Below, one piece after another: positions 1 to 21,095 of a stretch of 64,000 bases of DNA. Positions within the stretch are counted from its first letter, which is position 1; every line of letters begins with the position of its first letter. The stretch spans positions 156,653,080 to 156,717,079 of the forward strand of contig BTPG01000003.1 in NCBI GenBank assembly GCA_036245525.1, written 5' to 3'. The notes beneath the pieces were generated by a model, which did no database searches, was not told the DNA's origin, and saw only the letters and a list, made by a program, of their open reading frames with translations. The DNA is from Semisulcospira habei (lineage: Eukaryota > Mollusca > Gastropoda > Semisulcospiridae). Made by a program: the position numbers and the translations under genes.

Positions 1-369
1 TCGGCACCGGGTCGCGCCCTGCGGACCTCCAGACCCGTTGCCTCGGCCCCCGCTTTCCACTCGCGGGCCCCTCGTCTCCGTCGCCCAGCCTTTGGTCGCC
101 CTGGCCCAGGTAGCGCCCTGACCCCCGATTGGCCCCGTCCCGCCCGACGCCCTGGGCGCGGGCGGGCACCCTGACTCTCCCTCGGCCCCGCCTCCGCCGG
201 CCGTCTCTGGGTCTCCAGTCGGCGGAAGGCTTGCACGTTACAGCAAGGAGTGGCGCTTGCAGTTTCAAGACGACCCTTGGATTTTAGACACTGTTTCGGG
301 GGGCCTGCGGATCTCCTTCCGCTCCCCGCCTCCCCTACGTTCCACCCCAGTCTGGACCGAGATCCCGTC

Positions 370-1665
370 AGACAAGCTCAAGGCCTGCGCCCTGCAGGAG
401 AAGTCGCCTCTCTCTTGCTAAAGGACACCACGGAGATTGTTCGTCGCATGGACTCCCCCGCCTTTTACAGCCATCTCTTCGTGGTTCCAAAGCAAGTGGC
501 GCCCAGTTATCGACCTCTCAGCGTTGAACGCTTTCATCGTGGCCCCGTCCTTTCAGATGGAGACAGCTCGGGCCCTCCGTGCGGCTGTGCAACCGATGGA
601 TTTCGCAGTCAGCTTGGATTTGTCCGACGCCTACCTCCATGTCCCGATTCACCCAGCTTCCAGGAGATATCTCCGCTTCGCCTACAACGGTCTCGTCTAC
701 CAATTTCGCGCTCTCCCTTTCGGTCTCAACCTCAGCCCTTGGGTATTCACCTGCATCATGGACGCGGTAGTGGCCAAGGTGTGTCAGTCGTCCTCCAGCC
801 CAACGTCCAACTACCTCGAATAATCCTCCTGAGGAATCAAGTGGAAGCCTCCTTGGTGACCGACAGGGATGTACTGATGCGGCTGTTTTCGGGATTGGGG
901 TTCTTAATCAACGCAGGCAAGTCGGATCTCACTCCCTCCCGTTGCTTCATTCACCTCGGCATGGAGTTCGCTACCGACCTCAACAGAGTTCGGTTGCCGG
1001 AGCCACGAATCCTGAAGTTGTCCTCCCTAGCGTTACAGATAGCCCAGCAAGATGCAGCGTCCGCCAGAGTCTGGCTTCAGCTCCTTGGGTTGATCAACGC
1101 AGCGGCGGAGTTGATCCCCCTCGGTTGTCTCTACGCCCAACCGCTTCAGTTGCATCTGCTCATGCTTTGGCGTCCCTCTTCAGGCGATCTCACCGCTCTG
1201 GTTCCGGTGTCCCCGCTGATTCGCCCCCATCTCCTACTCTGGACCGACACTACGTGGCTGGCCTCCAGAGTTCCCCCGTCTTCCCCCCCTCCGCATCTCT
1301 CCCTGTGTGTCAACGCGAGTCGTGCCGGGTGGTGAGCCCACCTGCTACCACAGTTCCTCACGACGTCCGGCCTCTGGCCCCCGGAGTTCGCGGACAAGCA
1401 CATCAACTGGTTGGAACTGAAGGCGGTCTGGCAAGCCCTCGTGGTGTGGGAGAGACAGCTCTGCGGTCAGCAACTTCTCGTCCTCTTGGACAATGTAACG
1501 GTGGTGACTTACATCCAGAAGCCGGGCGGGACGCATTCTCCAGACCTGTGCATGCTCCTCTACCGTTTGATGCGCTGGTGCGAGGACCGCAACCTTTCCC
1601 TCAGTGCACGACACATCCCCGGCCGTCTGAATGTTTTGGCAGACGCCCTCTCGTGGCGCGGCCAG
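370..1665 (+). pseudogene. DIRS reverse transcriptase and RNase H, frameshifted
   Basis: The RT part is read partly in the frame of 250 and partly in the frame of 437. Recognisable blocks are 'RPVIDLSALNAFI', 'LDLSDAYLHVPI' (motif A) and 'LPFGLNLSPWVFT' (motif B), all typical of DIRS RT. Where the catalytic YLDD motif should stand (about 810-825) the frame reads YLE followed by a stop, so the polymerase site is destroyed. Downstream 'SDLTPSRCFIHLGMEF' continues the RT in another frame. The RNase H part resumes near 1376 with 'PPEFADKHINWLELKAVW' and ends with 'SARHIPGRLNVLADALS' near 1650, where the asparagine/alanine/aspartate end of RNase H is kept. At least two frameshifts separate the pieces. 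RT and RNase H would copy the element RNA into DNA in an intact copy. Confidence 0.82.
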
Positions 1666-2039
1666 TTACTGCACACGGAGAGGTCCTTACGCCAGGATAT
1701 CTTCCGGATGATCTGCACCCACTGGGAGACACCGACGATAGACTTGTTTGCCACGAGGTGGAATCACCAGCTTCCCCTCTTTGTCTCTCCGATCCCGGAC
1801 CCTCTGGCCTGGGCGGTCGACGCCCTTTCCATTCCCTGGGAGGGACTCGTCACCTACGCGTACCCCCCAACAGTCCTTAATCCCAAGGTCCTCCTCAAGC
1901 TGCAAGGATGCAACGCGGTCATCCTTCTAGTCGCCCCGTTCGCGTGGACCCGGTCTTGGACCACTGTCCTTCTCAGTCTCGCCACTCACCCCCCACTGCG
2001 ACTCCCCACGCCCCGCACGATGCTCAAGCAACCGCGCCA

Positions 2040-3131
2040 AGCACTGTTCCACCCGTGCCCGGAGATTGTGCGGCAAACCCTCTCCGCTAGAAGCTTCTCG
2101 AGTGCAGCAGTGGAAGCTATCGCTACAGCTCGCAAACCCTCGACCCGACGAGTCTACGAGGGAAAGTGGCGGGTTTTTTGCGCCTGGTGCGACGACCGTC
2201 ATCTCTCCCCCACCGATTTGACTATCCCCCAGCTCGCTGACTTCTTTCTCTGGCTCTTCGGAGACCAAGGTTTAGCTCCGATCACCATCAGGGGCTACTT
2301 GTCCATGATTGTCGACACCTCGGCCGCGCGGACCCCGGCTCCTGTAAGGACCTCGCCGATCTTATGGCCCACTTCGGCTTGCAGCGTCCAGTATCACGTT
2401 CGCTCATTCCGCGCTGGGACCTTCCCTGGGTACTAACCTGGCTGAACTCCCCTCGTTTCGAGCCTCTACCCCTCGCCACTCTTGCGGATGTGACTCGTAA
2501 AACCTGCTTTCTACTGGCGCCGCCACCGCGGCCCAAGTTAGCAAGCTACACGTGCTCTCAGCGCGTCCTGAATGCCTGCAGTTCAGAGCGGATCGTTCAG
2601 TACAGCTGGTCACAGACCCTGCCTTCATTGCCAAGACTAGGTCTCCTTTGACGGCGTTTGACGGCGCCACAGGTGATCACCTTACGGCTGCTTCGCGGGA
2701 CAGACTTTCACCAGGAGACTAGGCGCCAAGATCCTGTGCGAGCCCTACGTGTGTACCTGCATCGAACCAAAGCCCTCCGCAGAGGACGATCACGCCTCTT
2801 TCTGCCATTAAAACACGGCAGACCTGACATCACAGCCCAGACGATCTCTTCCTGGCTGCGCTGGGTCATTCGCTCAGCCTACGTGGATCTTTCCCCCCAG
2901 GGAGCGAAGAGGCTAAAGATTAGGGCACACGAGATACGAGCCATGGCCACGAGCGTAGCGTTCGACCGGAACTGCTCTGTCAAGGACATCGTGGCGGCCG
3001 TGGGCTGGCGGGCAGATTCGACCTTCGCCCGCTTCTACCTCCGGGATCTGGCAGGCCAAAGAGAGAACCTCGCTCTGATGGGGGACATTACTACAGCGCA
3101 ACACTCCCTCCCGGTGCCACAGGCGCCGTAG
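2040..3131 (+). pseudogene. DIRS tyrosine recombinase, frameshifted
   Basis: The N-terminal SAM-like core-binding domain is visible at 2080-2340 ('KPSTRRVYEGKWRVFCAWC', then 'LADFFLWLF'). A frameshift near 2350 moves the reading to the frame of 2364, which meets a stop at 2649; the catalytic half continues in the same frame from 2658 to 3131. Box II of the tyrosine recombinases is present as 'AHEIRAMATSVAF' (H-x-x-R), followed by 'VGWRADSTFARFYLRD', which carries the tryptophan and the tyrosine nucleophile. The first catalytic arginine region (about 2500-2560) is scrambled. In intact relatives the enzyme inserts a circular DNA intermediate. Confidence 0.82.
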
Positions 3132-3300
3132 GTACGCACTCAGCTTAGGTAGTGAGGAATAGCAGCAGGGAGGAGGAGCCCTTGGCCCTGGGGGGGGGGG
3201 GGGGGGGGGGGGGGGGAGTTTTCTGGGCGCGGAACCCTCCTCCTGTTCGTTATTCTTCCACTAAGTTGTGTCATCGGTAATGTTTTTGAAGAAACAAATT

Positions 3301-3614
3301 CATTTTTCTCTAAAAGGTATTTTTTCTAAAAATACTTACCGATGACATGACTCGGAGGACCCTCCCACCTGCCCCGCTTGCCGCTGGTGACCTAAGTATC
3401 ATGACTGGTTGGGACACCACGTGACTTGGAACCGGATGGGCAGGAGCGGGAGACAACTCTAGGCCCCTCCGGGGGTTCCCCGAGTGCCTCCCGGGTTGTG
3501 TGGTAACACAATGGGTTCTTAGGCTAGAATGAGTATGTAGTAGACACTTCCTCTTCCACATAGTCATGTCATCAGTAAGTATTTTTTAGAAAAAATACCT
3601 TTTAGAGAAAAATG
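3301..3614. repeat. DIRS 3' end: inverted repeat with about 52 bp arms
   Basis: The arm at 3301-3352 and the arm at 3562-3614 are near-perfect reverse complements (core TACCGATGACATGACT against AGTCATGTCATCAGTA). They enclose a loop of about 209 bases. DIRS elements end in an inverted terminal repeat preceded by an internal complementary region, and this arrangement fits; it also marks the right border of the element. Confidence 0.65.
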
Positions 3615-4593
3615 AATATTTTAGAAATGGTTGGTGAAACATATAGTGGTTGCTTCCCATAGACTGATAGCTCTGCTTCATGCAATTTATTTAACAACGC
3701 AACCCTAGAATACTAGCAACTCGTCAATAGACGGCACGAGCATAACGCTAGAAGGTAAGCGTTTCGATGGGTAAGGGTTTGTTTGGGCTAATGCTAAACC
3801 ATAAGTGTTCCGATTGGAAAGAGTTAACCTCCTCACTGCTGAATCACTTTGAGGATGCAAGAGGCACAGTTGAAGGGGGCTCATGAAGATCGATGACTCT
3901 TGCTTGCCTTGACCCACTATCCGATTGTGTTATTGTAAATTGCAGTATGAGTAAGAAAGTGAACGTGAGTTGCGCTTATGATGGCAAAACATTTGTTTCG
4001 GTTACAGCAAATAGTTAACCCCTTGTGCATGCAGACATTAGTACAGTTTACAGCACTGGCACACTGCAAGCACAAAGGGGTTAATAAAGTGGACTATATG
4101 AATCGGGTTATGTGTATGCCTTAAGTTGATACAGTTAAATGGCAGTGAAACTGTAGTGGATGGTCACAAGTTGTTTCTCCAGGCTCCCTGTTTACTTTGG
4201 TACTGGTTGATACATTTCAAATACAAGTGATCAAAATTGTCAAAATTTCAATAGCTGTGCTGACATTTCACACCTGGAGAATGGTTCATTTTTTTTCAAA
4301 ATTACAGAAATTTTAACTTCAGCTTTTTGGTTCAGCCAGAACAGCTCTTCAAATAGACTGTTACATGCACAAGAGACACACATTCTCATGAGCCCCTGCA
4401 TCCGCAAACTGAAATGACTGAAAACCATCACAGACTAACCATGCTCCGTAATGCATGGCCATCAGGCCATGGATTACGGGGCATGGTTTAGTCTGATGGT
4501 TTTCAGTTTTCACAGCGTCACCCATGATTGGGTAAAGATCCCATATAATGACCAATATGAGTATTACTCAGAAATGCACACCTTTGTTTCCAG
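3615..4593. other. Non-coding stretch upstream of or inside a TMEM209 intron, with two palindromes
   Basis: No exon is recognised. A 69 bp element at 4016-4084 begins TTAACCCCTTGTGC and ends in the imperfect reverse complement with GGGGTTAA. A long palindrome at about 4415-4512 pairs a block around 'ctgaaaaccatcacagac' with its inverse around a central 'ggccatcaggcc'. Earlier TMEM209 exons must lie upstream of the window, so this is intron sequence if the DIRS element sits in the same intron. Confidence 0.5.
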
Positions 4594-15608
<11,015 letters not shown>

Positions 15609-15992
15609 GCAGCACTACTGCTATTGTCTGCCGATATAACCAGTAGATTGCCATTTGAATACAGAAACTGTTTTTTTAAACTTCCTGTGCGTGTTATGCA
15701 TGTGTTTGTGCAATTGTGTGTGTGCAGGTGTGGGTGTGTGATGGTGTTTGCTGTGTGTGTGCTTGTTTGTGTGTGGTTTGAAAAGCTTGAATAGTGGCAT
15801 TGATGTGTGCATATGTTCGTGTGAGATTCATGTGCATGTTTCTTTGAAATGGGACAGCTGGCGAGTAGCAGTTATACACACTGCCTAATTATGGACTTGT
15901 ATTTTAAATGTGAACTGACGTCAGACTGTTTTCCACATGATCTGTTTTAGACTATAGATAAATGACTACAGTTTTGTACCGAGACACCTTTG

Positions 15993-15998
15993 AATAAA
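15993..15998 (+). promoter_or_regulatory. TMEM209: Polyadenylation signal AATAAA of TMEM209
   Basis: A canonical AATAAA lies 385 bases after the stop codon and is followed by a T/G-rich stretch. This sets the 3' UTR at about 15609-16015. Confidence 0.7.
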
Positions 15999-16058
15999 AG
16001 TCACATTGTCATATTTTTATTGCTTGATTTTTGAGAGGCTTGTGTGTGTGATACTGGT

Positions 16059-16110
16059 TTTCTCCCTCGATTTGTTACCGTCTTATTCAGCGGTAGCAAA
16101 TCGATGAGAC
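16059..16110. repeat. Small hairpin 'CCCTCGATTTGTTACCG'
   Basis: The imperfect palindrome 'tctccctcgatttgttaccg' against 'cggtagcaaatcgatgaga' lies just after the TMEM209 polyadenylation region. A related sequence is at 42537-42623. Confidence 0.5.
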
Positions 16111-16337
16111 AGCCAACATGTCTGAACATGATTTTGTGCGTGTGAGAGAAAGAGAGGAAAGCCACACCATTCTATTGACAAGCTTCACAGCATAGCACAA
16201 ACTGAACAGCAACACATACTTTATTTACTCCCACAAAGCTTTTGTATAACTTTTCCTTTGGAAGTCACCATATCACAGAGTGGCACTATGCGCCAGTAAT
16301 TATGCTCACTTTACCCCCAACCCTTTCTGTGTTTTCT

Positions 16338-16429
16338 TTAACCCTTTGTGTGTCGGTAGCGTTTTTTGTCGCGATGATTTCGACAGGAATCGTCGTGGCA
16401 AAAAACGCTACCAACACACAAAGGGTTAA
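16338..16429. mobile_element. 92 bp near-perfect foldback bounded by TTAACCC and GGGTTAA
   Basis: The whole element is a hairpin: TTAACCCTTTGTGTGTCGGT, then a GTAGCG-type segment, pairs with its inverse at the other end. The loop lies near 'tttcgacagg'. The length is almost only arms, so it is a clear minimal foldback. Related hairpins are at 5415-5505, 26765-26819 and 34352-34436. Confidence 0.78.
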
Positions 16430-16849
16430 ATGCGCCCCTCAAGCGGATTGATGTAATTATATTAGTGTTTCTTCCAGTGAAGCTCTTCGCGCCTAGTACA
16501 AACACACAGTAACTGACAGAGTTTGTACTGTGCGAAAGTGGTACTTGTAATGTTTCACAGCAATGCACGCACGGTGGTCGCCTTTGGTACCCCCCTTGAA
16601 CATACAAACATTAATTATATACACGTACATACAACTCCACTCTGCTTTTCTCATTCGTCCCCGCACCGCACTGGCTACACAAACTCATCTTACACCTCTG
16701 CGAAAACGTCCTCCGTTAGTCATGTAAGTCCTTGTCTGCCTACAGCCATCTGCGTTCTGAAAACTCCGGCCTTGGCTTACAGTCACTACTGCAGACCACC
16801 CCGTGTGTATCCGAGGTGATTTGCGGGAGTACAACCCCAGAGAGACCTA
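16430..16849. other. Intergenic stretch without recognised content
   Basis: Between TMEM209 and the minus-strand gene. Several short ORFs are present on both strands, none with a family signature. Confidence 0.4.
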
Positions 16850-16944
16850 CGTGGGGAGTGCGCCACAGGTACACTTCTATTCAAATGAGATGCTAAGCAT
16901 CTCATTTGAATAGAATTGTACTTGTGGCGTACTCCCCGAGTGGG
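16850..16944. repeat. Hairpin with ATTCAAATGAGATGC arms
   Basis: The palindrome 'attcaaatgagatgctaagc' continues into its inverse; flanking blocks 'gtgcgccacaggtac' and 'gtacttgtggcgtac' extend the arms. The same hairpin is found at 34736-34828. Confidence 0.7.
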
Positions 16945-17008
16945 TCTGCCTGGGAGGTACTCCCACGAACGGTAGGGGTAGTCCCTGTCCTGTCCCGTCT
17001 TGTGCCTG

Positions 17009-17091
17009 CCCATTGCGCAAAGGCCATCGGGCCGATGCCCGCCGCCGTTGGCGCGGGCCGACGTCGGCCCGATGGCCTTTTGCGCATTGGG
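17009..17091. repeat. GC-rich hairpin MITE (CCATCGGGCCGACG family)
   Basis: CCCATTGCGCAAAGGCCATC at the left is matched in inverse by GATGGCCTTTTGCGCATTGGG at the right, with a very GC-rich inner arm. Copies or half copies are at 17817-17925, 21292-21345, 36737-36838, 37468-37520, 41636-41726 and 54749-54810. It stands just past the stop codon of the minus-strand gene ending at 17110. Confidence 0.72.
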
Positions 17092-17109
17092 TGCATGACT
17101 ACCGCCTCC

Positions 17110-17787
17110 TCAGGCGGCTGCGTGTACGGCGTTGGCCAGCAGCTCGTTGGTCTTGATGCTGGTGGGGTTGGAGGGTGGGGGCAGACGGCCCCTGTAGTTG
17201 CCAGCCGCCACGGCCGTGGCGCGTTCTGACGGGAGATTCTTCTCGTAGGACGCAGCAAGCTCTGGGGGAAAGTTCAAGCGGTACAGGGCCTCAAATCTAT
17301 CACTGGCGTTGCCGGCCGCCAGAGCCGCTGCCACGCTAGGCGGTAGACCGTCTTCAGTACCCATGCCGCTGTTGCGCCCAGTGGCTGGGCCGAAGTCAAC
17401 TCCACCCAGCTGCCTGCCAGATTGCTGGGTAGAACTGTTGTCCGCCCAGCCTCTGGGTGCTCCAGGCATCGTCACGCTGGTCCGACTCGGATCAAACCGG
17501 ACAGAGCCTTTGTCCGCCGACACGCGTTTCTTGATGTGGGGTAAAGGTGCGTGCTTGGCGGCGAATTTAGGGTACGTATACGGCAAAGCCACGTGTTCTT
17601 GAGGCCACTCTGGGTCCTTGTCCTCGGGTACCTTGCTGGCGGCCCCTTCGTCCCTCCGTGGGCTGAGCTTCTTGTTCGGCAGCTTGACATTGCGTGGCGA
17701 CTTGTGGCCTACGCCAGTAGGGGAGTTACCACCACTGCCCACACTACTCATGGCACAACCTCTCCTCCGGGACACCGCACCGGGGTT
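17110..17787 (-). CDS. Unrecognised host protein, 213 aa, last exon
   Basis: The ORF starts at ATG 17751 and stops at 17110. An acceptor (T-rich tract ending CAG) lies at 17788-17789, so the exon is 17787 down to 17110 and a 5' exon must exist further right; I could not place it. The protein is basic and proline/alanine-rich, with no signal peptide or membrane segment. It begins MSSVGSGGNSPTGVGHKSPR, has a central block 'HVALPYTYPKFAAKHAPL', and ends with 'FPPELAASYEKNLPSE' and 'TNELLANAVHAAA'. Repeated short proline-aromatic motifs and lack of globular features recall axonemal or microtubule-associated proteins, but this is only an impression. GC content is higher than in its surroundings, as expected of coding sequence. 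I do not recognise the family. Confidence 0.6.
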   Translation of the reverse strand, partial: NPGAVSRRRGCAMSSVGSGGNSPTGVGHKSPRNVKLPNKKLSPRRDEGAASKVPEDKDPEWPQEHVALPYTYPKFAAKHAPLPHIKKRVSADKGSVRFDPSRTSVTMPGAPRGWADNSSTQQSGRQLGGVDFGPATGRNSGMGTEDGLPPSVAAALAAGNASDRFEALYRLNFPPELAASYEKNLPSERATAVAAGNYRGRLPPPSNPTSIKTNELLANAVHAAA

Positions 17788-17816
17788 CTGAAAAGAAATA
17801 GCAAGCAGGGTAACTC

Positions 17817-17925
17817 GATGCGCAAAGGGTCGTCGGGCCGACGTCGGCCGCCGTTGGCTCGCGCACGGCCGTGCGCGGGCCAACGGTGGCCCACAACGGC
17901 CCAATGGCCTTTTGTGTATTAGGTA
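17817..17925. repeat. GC-rich hairpin MITE (CCATCGGGCCGACG family), second copy
   Basis: It reads from 'gcgcaaagggtcgtcgggcc' to 'ggcccaatggccttttgtg' with a central GCGCACGGCCGTGCGC. It lies in the intron or upstream region of the 213 aa gene. Reading through it extends the ORF artificially upstream of the splice acceptor. Confidence 0.7.
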
Positions 17926-17954
17926 AGAGGCTACGAAAAACTACTGGCATAAGT

Positions 17955-18040
17955 CAATATACAATAATACAATACAATACAATAATACTTTATTAATCCC
18001 TCATGGGGAAATTCACATTTTTGCCACCACAGGTGCTGCT
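17955..18040 (-). mobile_element. Possible LINE 3' tail fragment
   Basis: A short tandem run of AATAC/ACAAT precedes 'tttattaatccctcatgggg' and 'aaattcaca'. This resembles the microsatellite-tailed 3' end of L2/Rex-type LINEs, with the element on the minus strand. No coding part is attached, so the call is weak. Confidence 0.3.
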
Positions 18041-19138
18041 TACATTCACTCACTCGCTCATTCCACAAATTACAATAACAGAGCTACACAATGGACAATG
18101 ACTCGGGACGGGTGAAGCCCGTCGCCAAGGCATCTAATGGCCAGCGCCAGTGGCCTCATCCCGACCCGAACCTCCCTGACAAAAACAGAATACTAAGACA
18201 GCCCTATGTCCCCTGAACACACTATTATAATGTTCTTTATTAAGTTCCTGCTTGGCTAAAACTAGTACATAAAACAAGTTAACAGAAACAAAATACCCGC
18301 GTTGATACGGAGATGATCTCCGATCTAGGCAACATAAAACTGAACAACGGTCAAACAGCACTGACCTGGGGGCCCGTCGCCGCAATAGTACAGCGCCCGT
18401 GTTTGGACAGTCGCTCCGGCATAAACAGTCACCACCTTAATCTATACTGAACTTAACTAGTATATAACAACTTCATATTCATTTTAAAAACAAACGTAGT
18501 AGAACTACATCATTAACGTGAAAGCAGTCCAGAATGGTTTCTAAAAAGTACACACGCGGCTGTTCAGTAAGAAACACAGTCACTGCGTCTGGGAAGTGTC
18601 TGTCATTACATCATTCGGCTGGAATGTAGGGCCTGAGGCTTGCTGGTACTGGCTTCGTTGAGTGCACTAGGCTAGCGCAGGCCGTGATGTTGAGCGTGGC
18701 GTGCCGGAAGAGCCACTCCTGAGATGAAATGATGAAAGGGGAGGAAAGCACGTTGGGTGTATTGCCACAGCATAGCGCGCACTGTTCTTCTAATATCCGC
18801 TTGGTACAACAAGAATCAGCGAGTATCAACTCCCAGCATAGCAGCATATAAGCATGACCTTACGGCACCACCCTTGTAATGTGGTATTGTCAATCCATGT
18901 TTCGTTGTAATGTATCACGGGTAATAAACTCCAACGCGGCAGAAAGCCCCCCCCCCCCCCCCCCCCCCCCCACCTCGTTAGGGCCGTCCATTATCACTCC
19001 GGTGCAGCGGACGTTAAACCCCGAACTTAACAAAACTTAGTCACAGACGCTAACATGAGTTGTATATTCGACGCGTGCTGCATCCGGATACGCGGCTTTT
19101 AGCCGCGTATCTGGACGCGGCACGTCTCGAATGAGTTA
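18041..19138. other. Intergenic or intronic stretch, nothing recognised
   Basis: It may hold the missing 5' exon of the 213 aa gene or the 3' UTR of the 171 aa gene. A C run of about 25 bases lies at about 18947-18971. A small palindrome at 19075-19125 ('tccggatacgcggcttttag' with its inverse) resembles others at 26235, 26835 and 40550. Confidence 0.4.
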
Positions 19139-20654
19139 TTACGAACAGGCGAAGCTGTAGACATCGCCAACCTGTTTGTAAAGAACGTGGATGTGCGTAT
19201 GCGGACTGAAGAACTTGTGAGGAACGTAGCTGGACCCGTCCGGCGGCACCACGATCGCGGGCCGAACTTCCTTGGGCGATGGGGCGTGGGCCAGACTCCG
19301 GGGACTGGGGTTGGAGTCTGTCAGGGGCGCCAGTTTGGGAATTAGCAAACTCTTGAAATTCCGTCCATCTTCCTTTTTGACTGACAGACTCCTGTTTGAG
19401 AAACGAAAGTGAAAAATCAACCATACTACGTCGGTGTACAGTGTGTTGTAATGGGTTTAGTCAGATCGATTCCATATTTCATGTACTGCACAGTCACGTG
19501 AAAAGCCCTAATGGCTGAAACAAAATGTAAAATGAAACCATTAACCCCTTCGATGCCGTGAAATACTGAACGCAAATCAACTGCAAGAGACGTAGATCCT
19601 CATGAGCCCCCGCAGTTGCGGGGGCTCATGAGGATCTATGTCTCTTGTCGAGCGGACCAGTTTGAATGTATGTTTCTTGTACGGTTGTGGTTTTGGGTCG
19701 TTGAATGGACAAATACTTCAGAAATACAATATTATTTATATAGTACAGTGGCAGGGAAAACAATCACACGTTCAAAACAGTTACTGACATACATGCGCTT
19801 TGATAGTGACAAAAATTACACTTACACAGTTCGGGCATACTTTTTAAGAAAACACTGTTGTTTAGTTCGGTTTCCGTATTGCATAAAATAAAATATGTTT
19901 TGCAATAGTGGTGTCAGTGAATTTGTAGCTCTTATTTTGTTGTTGTTCATACTCAGTAATGACGAATCTCGGAAAGGGCCCAAATGTATCTTTCATAACG
20001 GTGTATTCTAGCATAATTTGGCAAAAGAATGTAAATGTGTTTTCGTGAAATATGAGATTTTCATTGTTCTTCTGTTCTACCCTAGCTAAAATTTCGGGGA
20101 AAAAAAAAAAAGACTGTCCATTTTTGTAAAAAAAAACGCGGGATTTTCATTGCCAAATGAACTAGTCCGGCTCGGCTAGGCAAATCCACCACCAATCATT
20201 GCTTAATTATAATTAACACCCACACAAGGAATTACACACCCAGCACTGAAAGCTTATCGGGCCGATTTAGGCCCGATAAGCTTTCAGTGCTGGGTGTGCA
20301 ATTCCTGGCGTGCGCGGCGGGCCCACTGCGGCCGACCTCACGCGCCCGATGCCTTTGCGTACTATTACATGTACTTGCTAAAACTTACTTGATCTGAAGA
20401 GGGAAGACGGACATGTTCTGATAGAATCCTTTCTGCGCCCTGTTGACGTCTCTGTGCAGCCGCTTGAGGTAGGCGGACGCGGCGTCCGCCCTGTGCTTGC
20501 TGACCACGCGGTTGATCTCGGCCGGCATGAAGCGCTGGCCCAGCACACGGTTAATCTCGTAATAGTTCTCCGGCTGGAATCGGTGGCCTCCCTTGGCGCG
20601 CCGGCGTTCGCGGAGCATGGAGGCCTCTCCGTGCGGACTTGCCGCGGCCATGGT
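19139..20654 (-). CDS. Unrecognised two-exon host protein, 171 aa
   Basis: Exon 1 is 20654-20389 (ATG at 20651, preceded at once by a splice-acceptor-like 'tgttcacgcag', so a 5' UTR exon probably lies upstream). Exon 2 is 19391-19139 with stop TAA. The donor AA|GTAAGT and acceptor ACAG|GAG join in phase 2 and restore a lysine codon. The protein is highly basic: 'MLRERRRAKGGHRFQPENYY', 'RFMPAEINRVVSKHRADAA', 'AYLKRLHRDVNRAQKGFYQN', then a proline-rich second half ending 'YKQVGDVYSFACS'. No signal peptide or membrane segment. It could bind nucleic acid or microtubules; I do not recognise it. The intron carries a TTAA-type hairpin (19541-19650) and a palindrome (20229-20306). Confidence 0.6.
19541..19650. 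mobile_element. TTAACCCC-started MITE with GAGGCATAGATCC hairpin
   Basis: The left end TTAACCCCTTCGATGCCG resembles the piggyBac-type terminus seen at 28836, 33717 and 38102. The hairpin arms at 19591-19648 are near perfect ('gagacgtagatcctcatgag' with its inverse). The right end is not found. Confidence 0.55.
20229..20306. repeat. Near-perfect 78 bp palindrome
   Basis: 'ggaattacacacccagcact' followed by 'gaaagcttatcgggcc' pairs with its inverse around 'gattta'. It lies in the intron of the 171 aa gene, with a degenerate GC-rich MITE half next to it. Confidence 0.65.
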
Positions 20655-21095
20655 CTGCGTGAACAAACAATAGTAATAATAATAATAACAATGATAATAA
20701 TAATAATAATTGCAGCTATACTGCTACACTAACTACAACTGTACTACTATTCAGATTCAGTGTGAACTGATCCCATTAGTTGCACCGTTTTAGTGTCTCA
20801 GAAGGCCAACAAATAAACCGGCATATAAATAGCATATACCCACACATAAAAACAATACTTCACTACTACAACTACAGCAACGACAACAAAAATCAATAAT
20901 AATAATACTGAATAGACATCTACTACATTACTCAGTACAACTGTACTACTACTATCACTACTACTACTACAGTAACGACAACAACAGCTGAATAATAATG
21001 ATAACAATACAGATAATTATTTCTATCTTTACAACGCATTCTGTTCATCAAAAGAAATGCAGCGTCATCGGTAAGACTGTTTCACCAATCAGTGA
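20655..21095. other. AT-rich stretch with (AAT)/(ACT) microsatellites
   Basis: Runs of AATAAT at 20672-20710 and imperfect ACTACT/AACAAC repeats to about 21010. No gene recognised. Confidence 0.5.

Larger units (their letters stand above)
1..3614 (+). mobile_element. DIRS-like tyrosine-recombinase retrotransposon, 5'-truncated by the window, decayed
   Basis: The order reverse transcriptase, RNase H, tyrosine recombinase, followed by an inverted-repeat 3' end, is that of DIRS-order retroelements, which integrate with a recombinase instead of a DDE integrase and make no target duplication. The region is GC-rich compared with the AT-rich DNA that follows. Coding falls in all three plus frames, so several frameshifts and stops have accumulated. 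The left end (gag-like ORF and left terminal repeat) lies before the window or in the unreadable first 250 bases. A pure G run of about 27 bases sits at 3190-3216, between the recombinase and the terminal repeats. The right edge is set at the end of the inverted repeat at about 3614. The copy is dead, but domain order and family are clear. Confidence 0.85.

Noticed and set aside
250..1335. Continuous 361-codon ORF as one protein
   Set aside because: Only parts of it are in the RT frame; motifs A and B are in another frame, so it is a chance reading over a frameshifted DIRS pseudogene.
17110..17904. Upstream extension of the 213 aa ORF to 264 codons
   Set aside because: The added 51 residues cross a clear splice acceptor at 17788 and run into a GC-rich MITE.
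18134..18847. Minus-strand ORFs of 78-83 codons as 5' exons of the 213 aa gene
   Set aside because: No convincing donor sites in phase with the acceptor at 17788 and no similarity to anything known.
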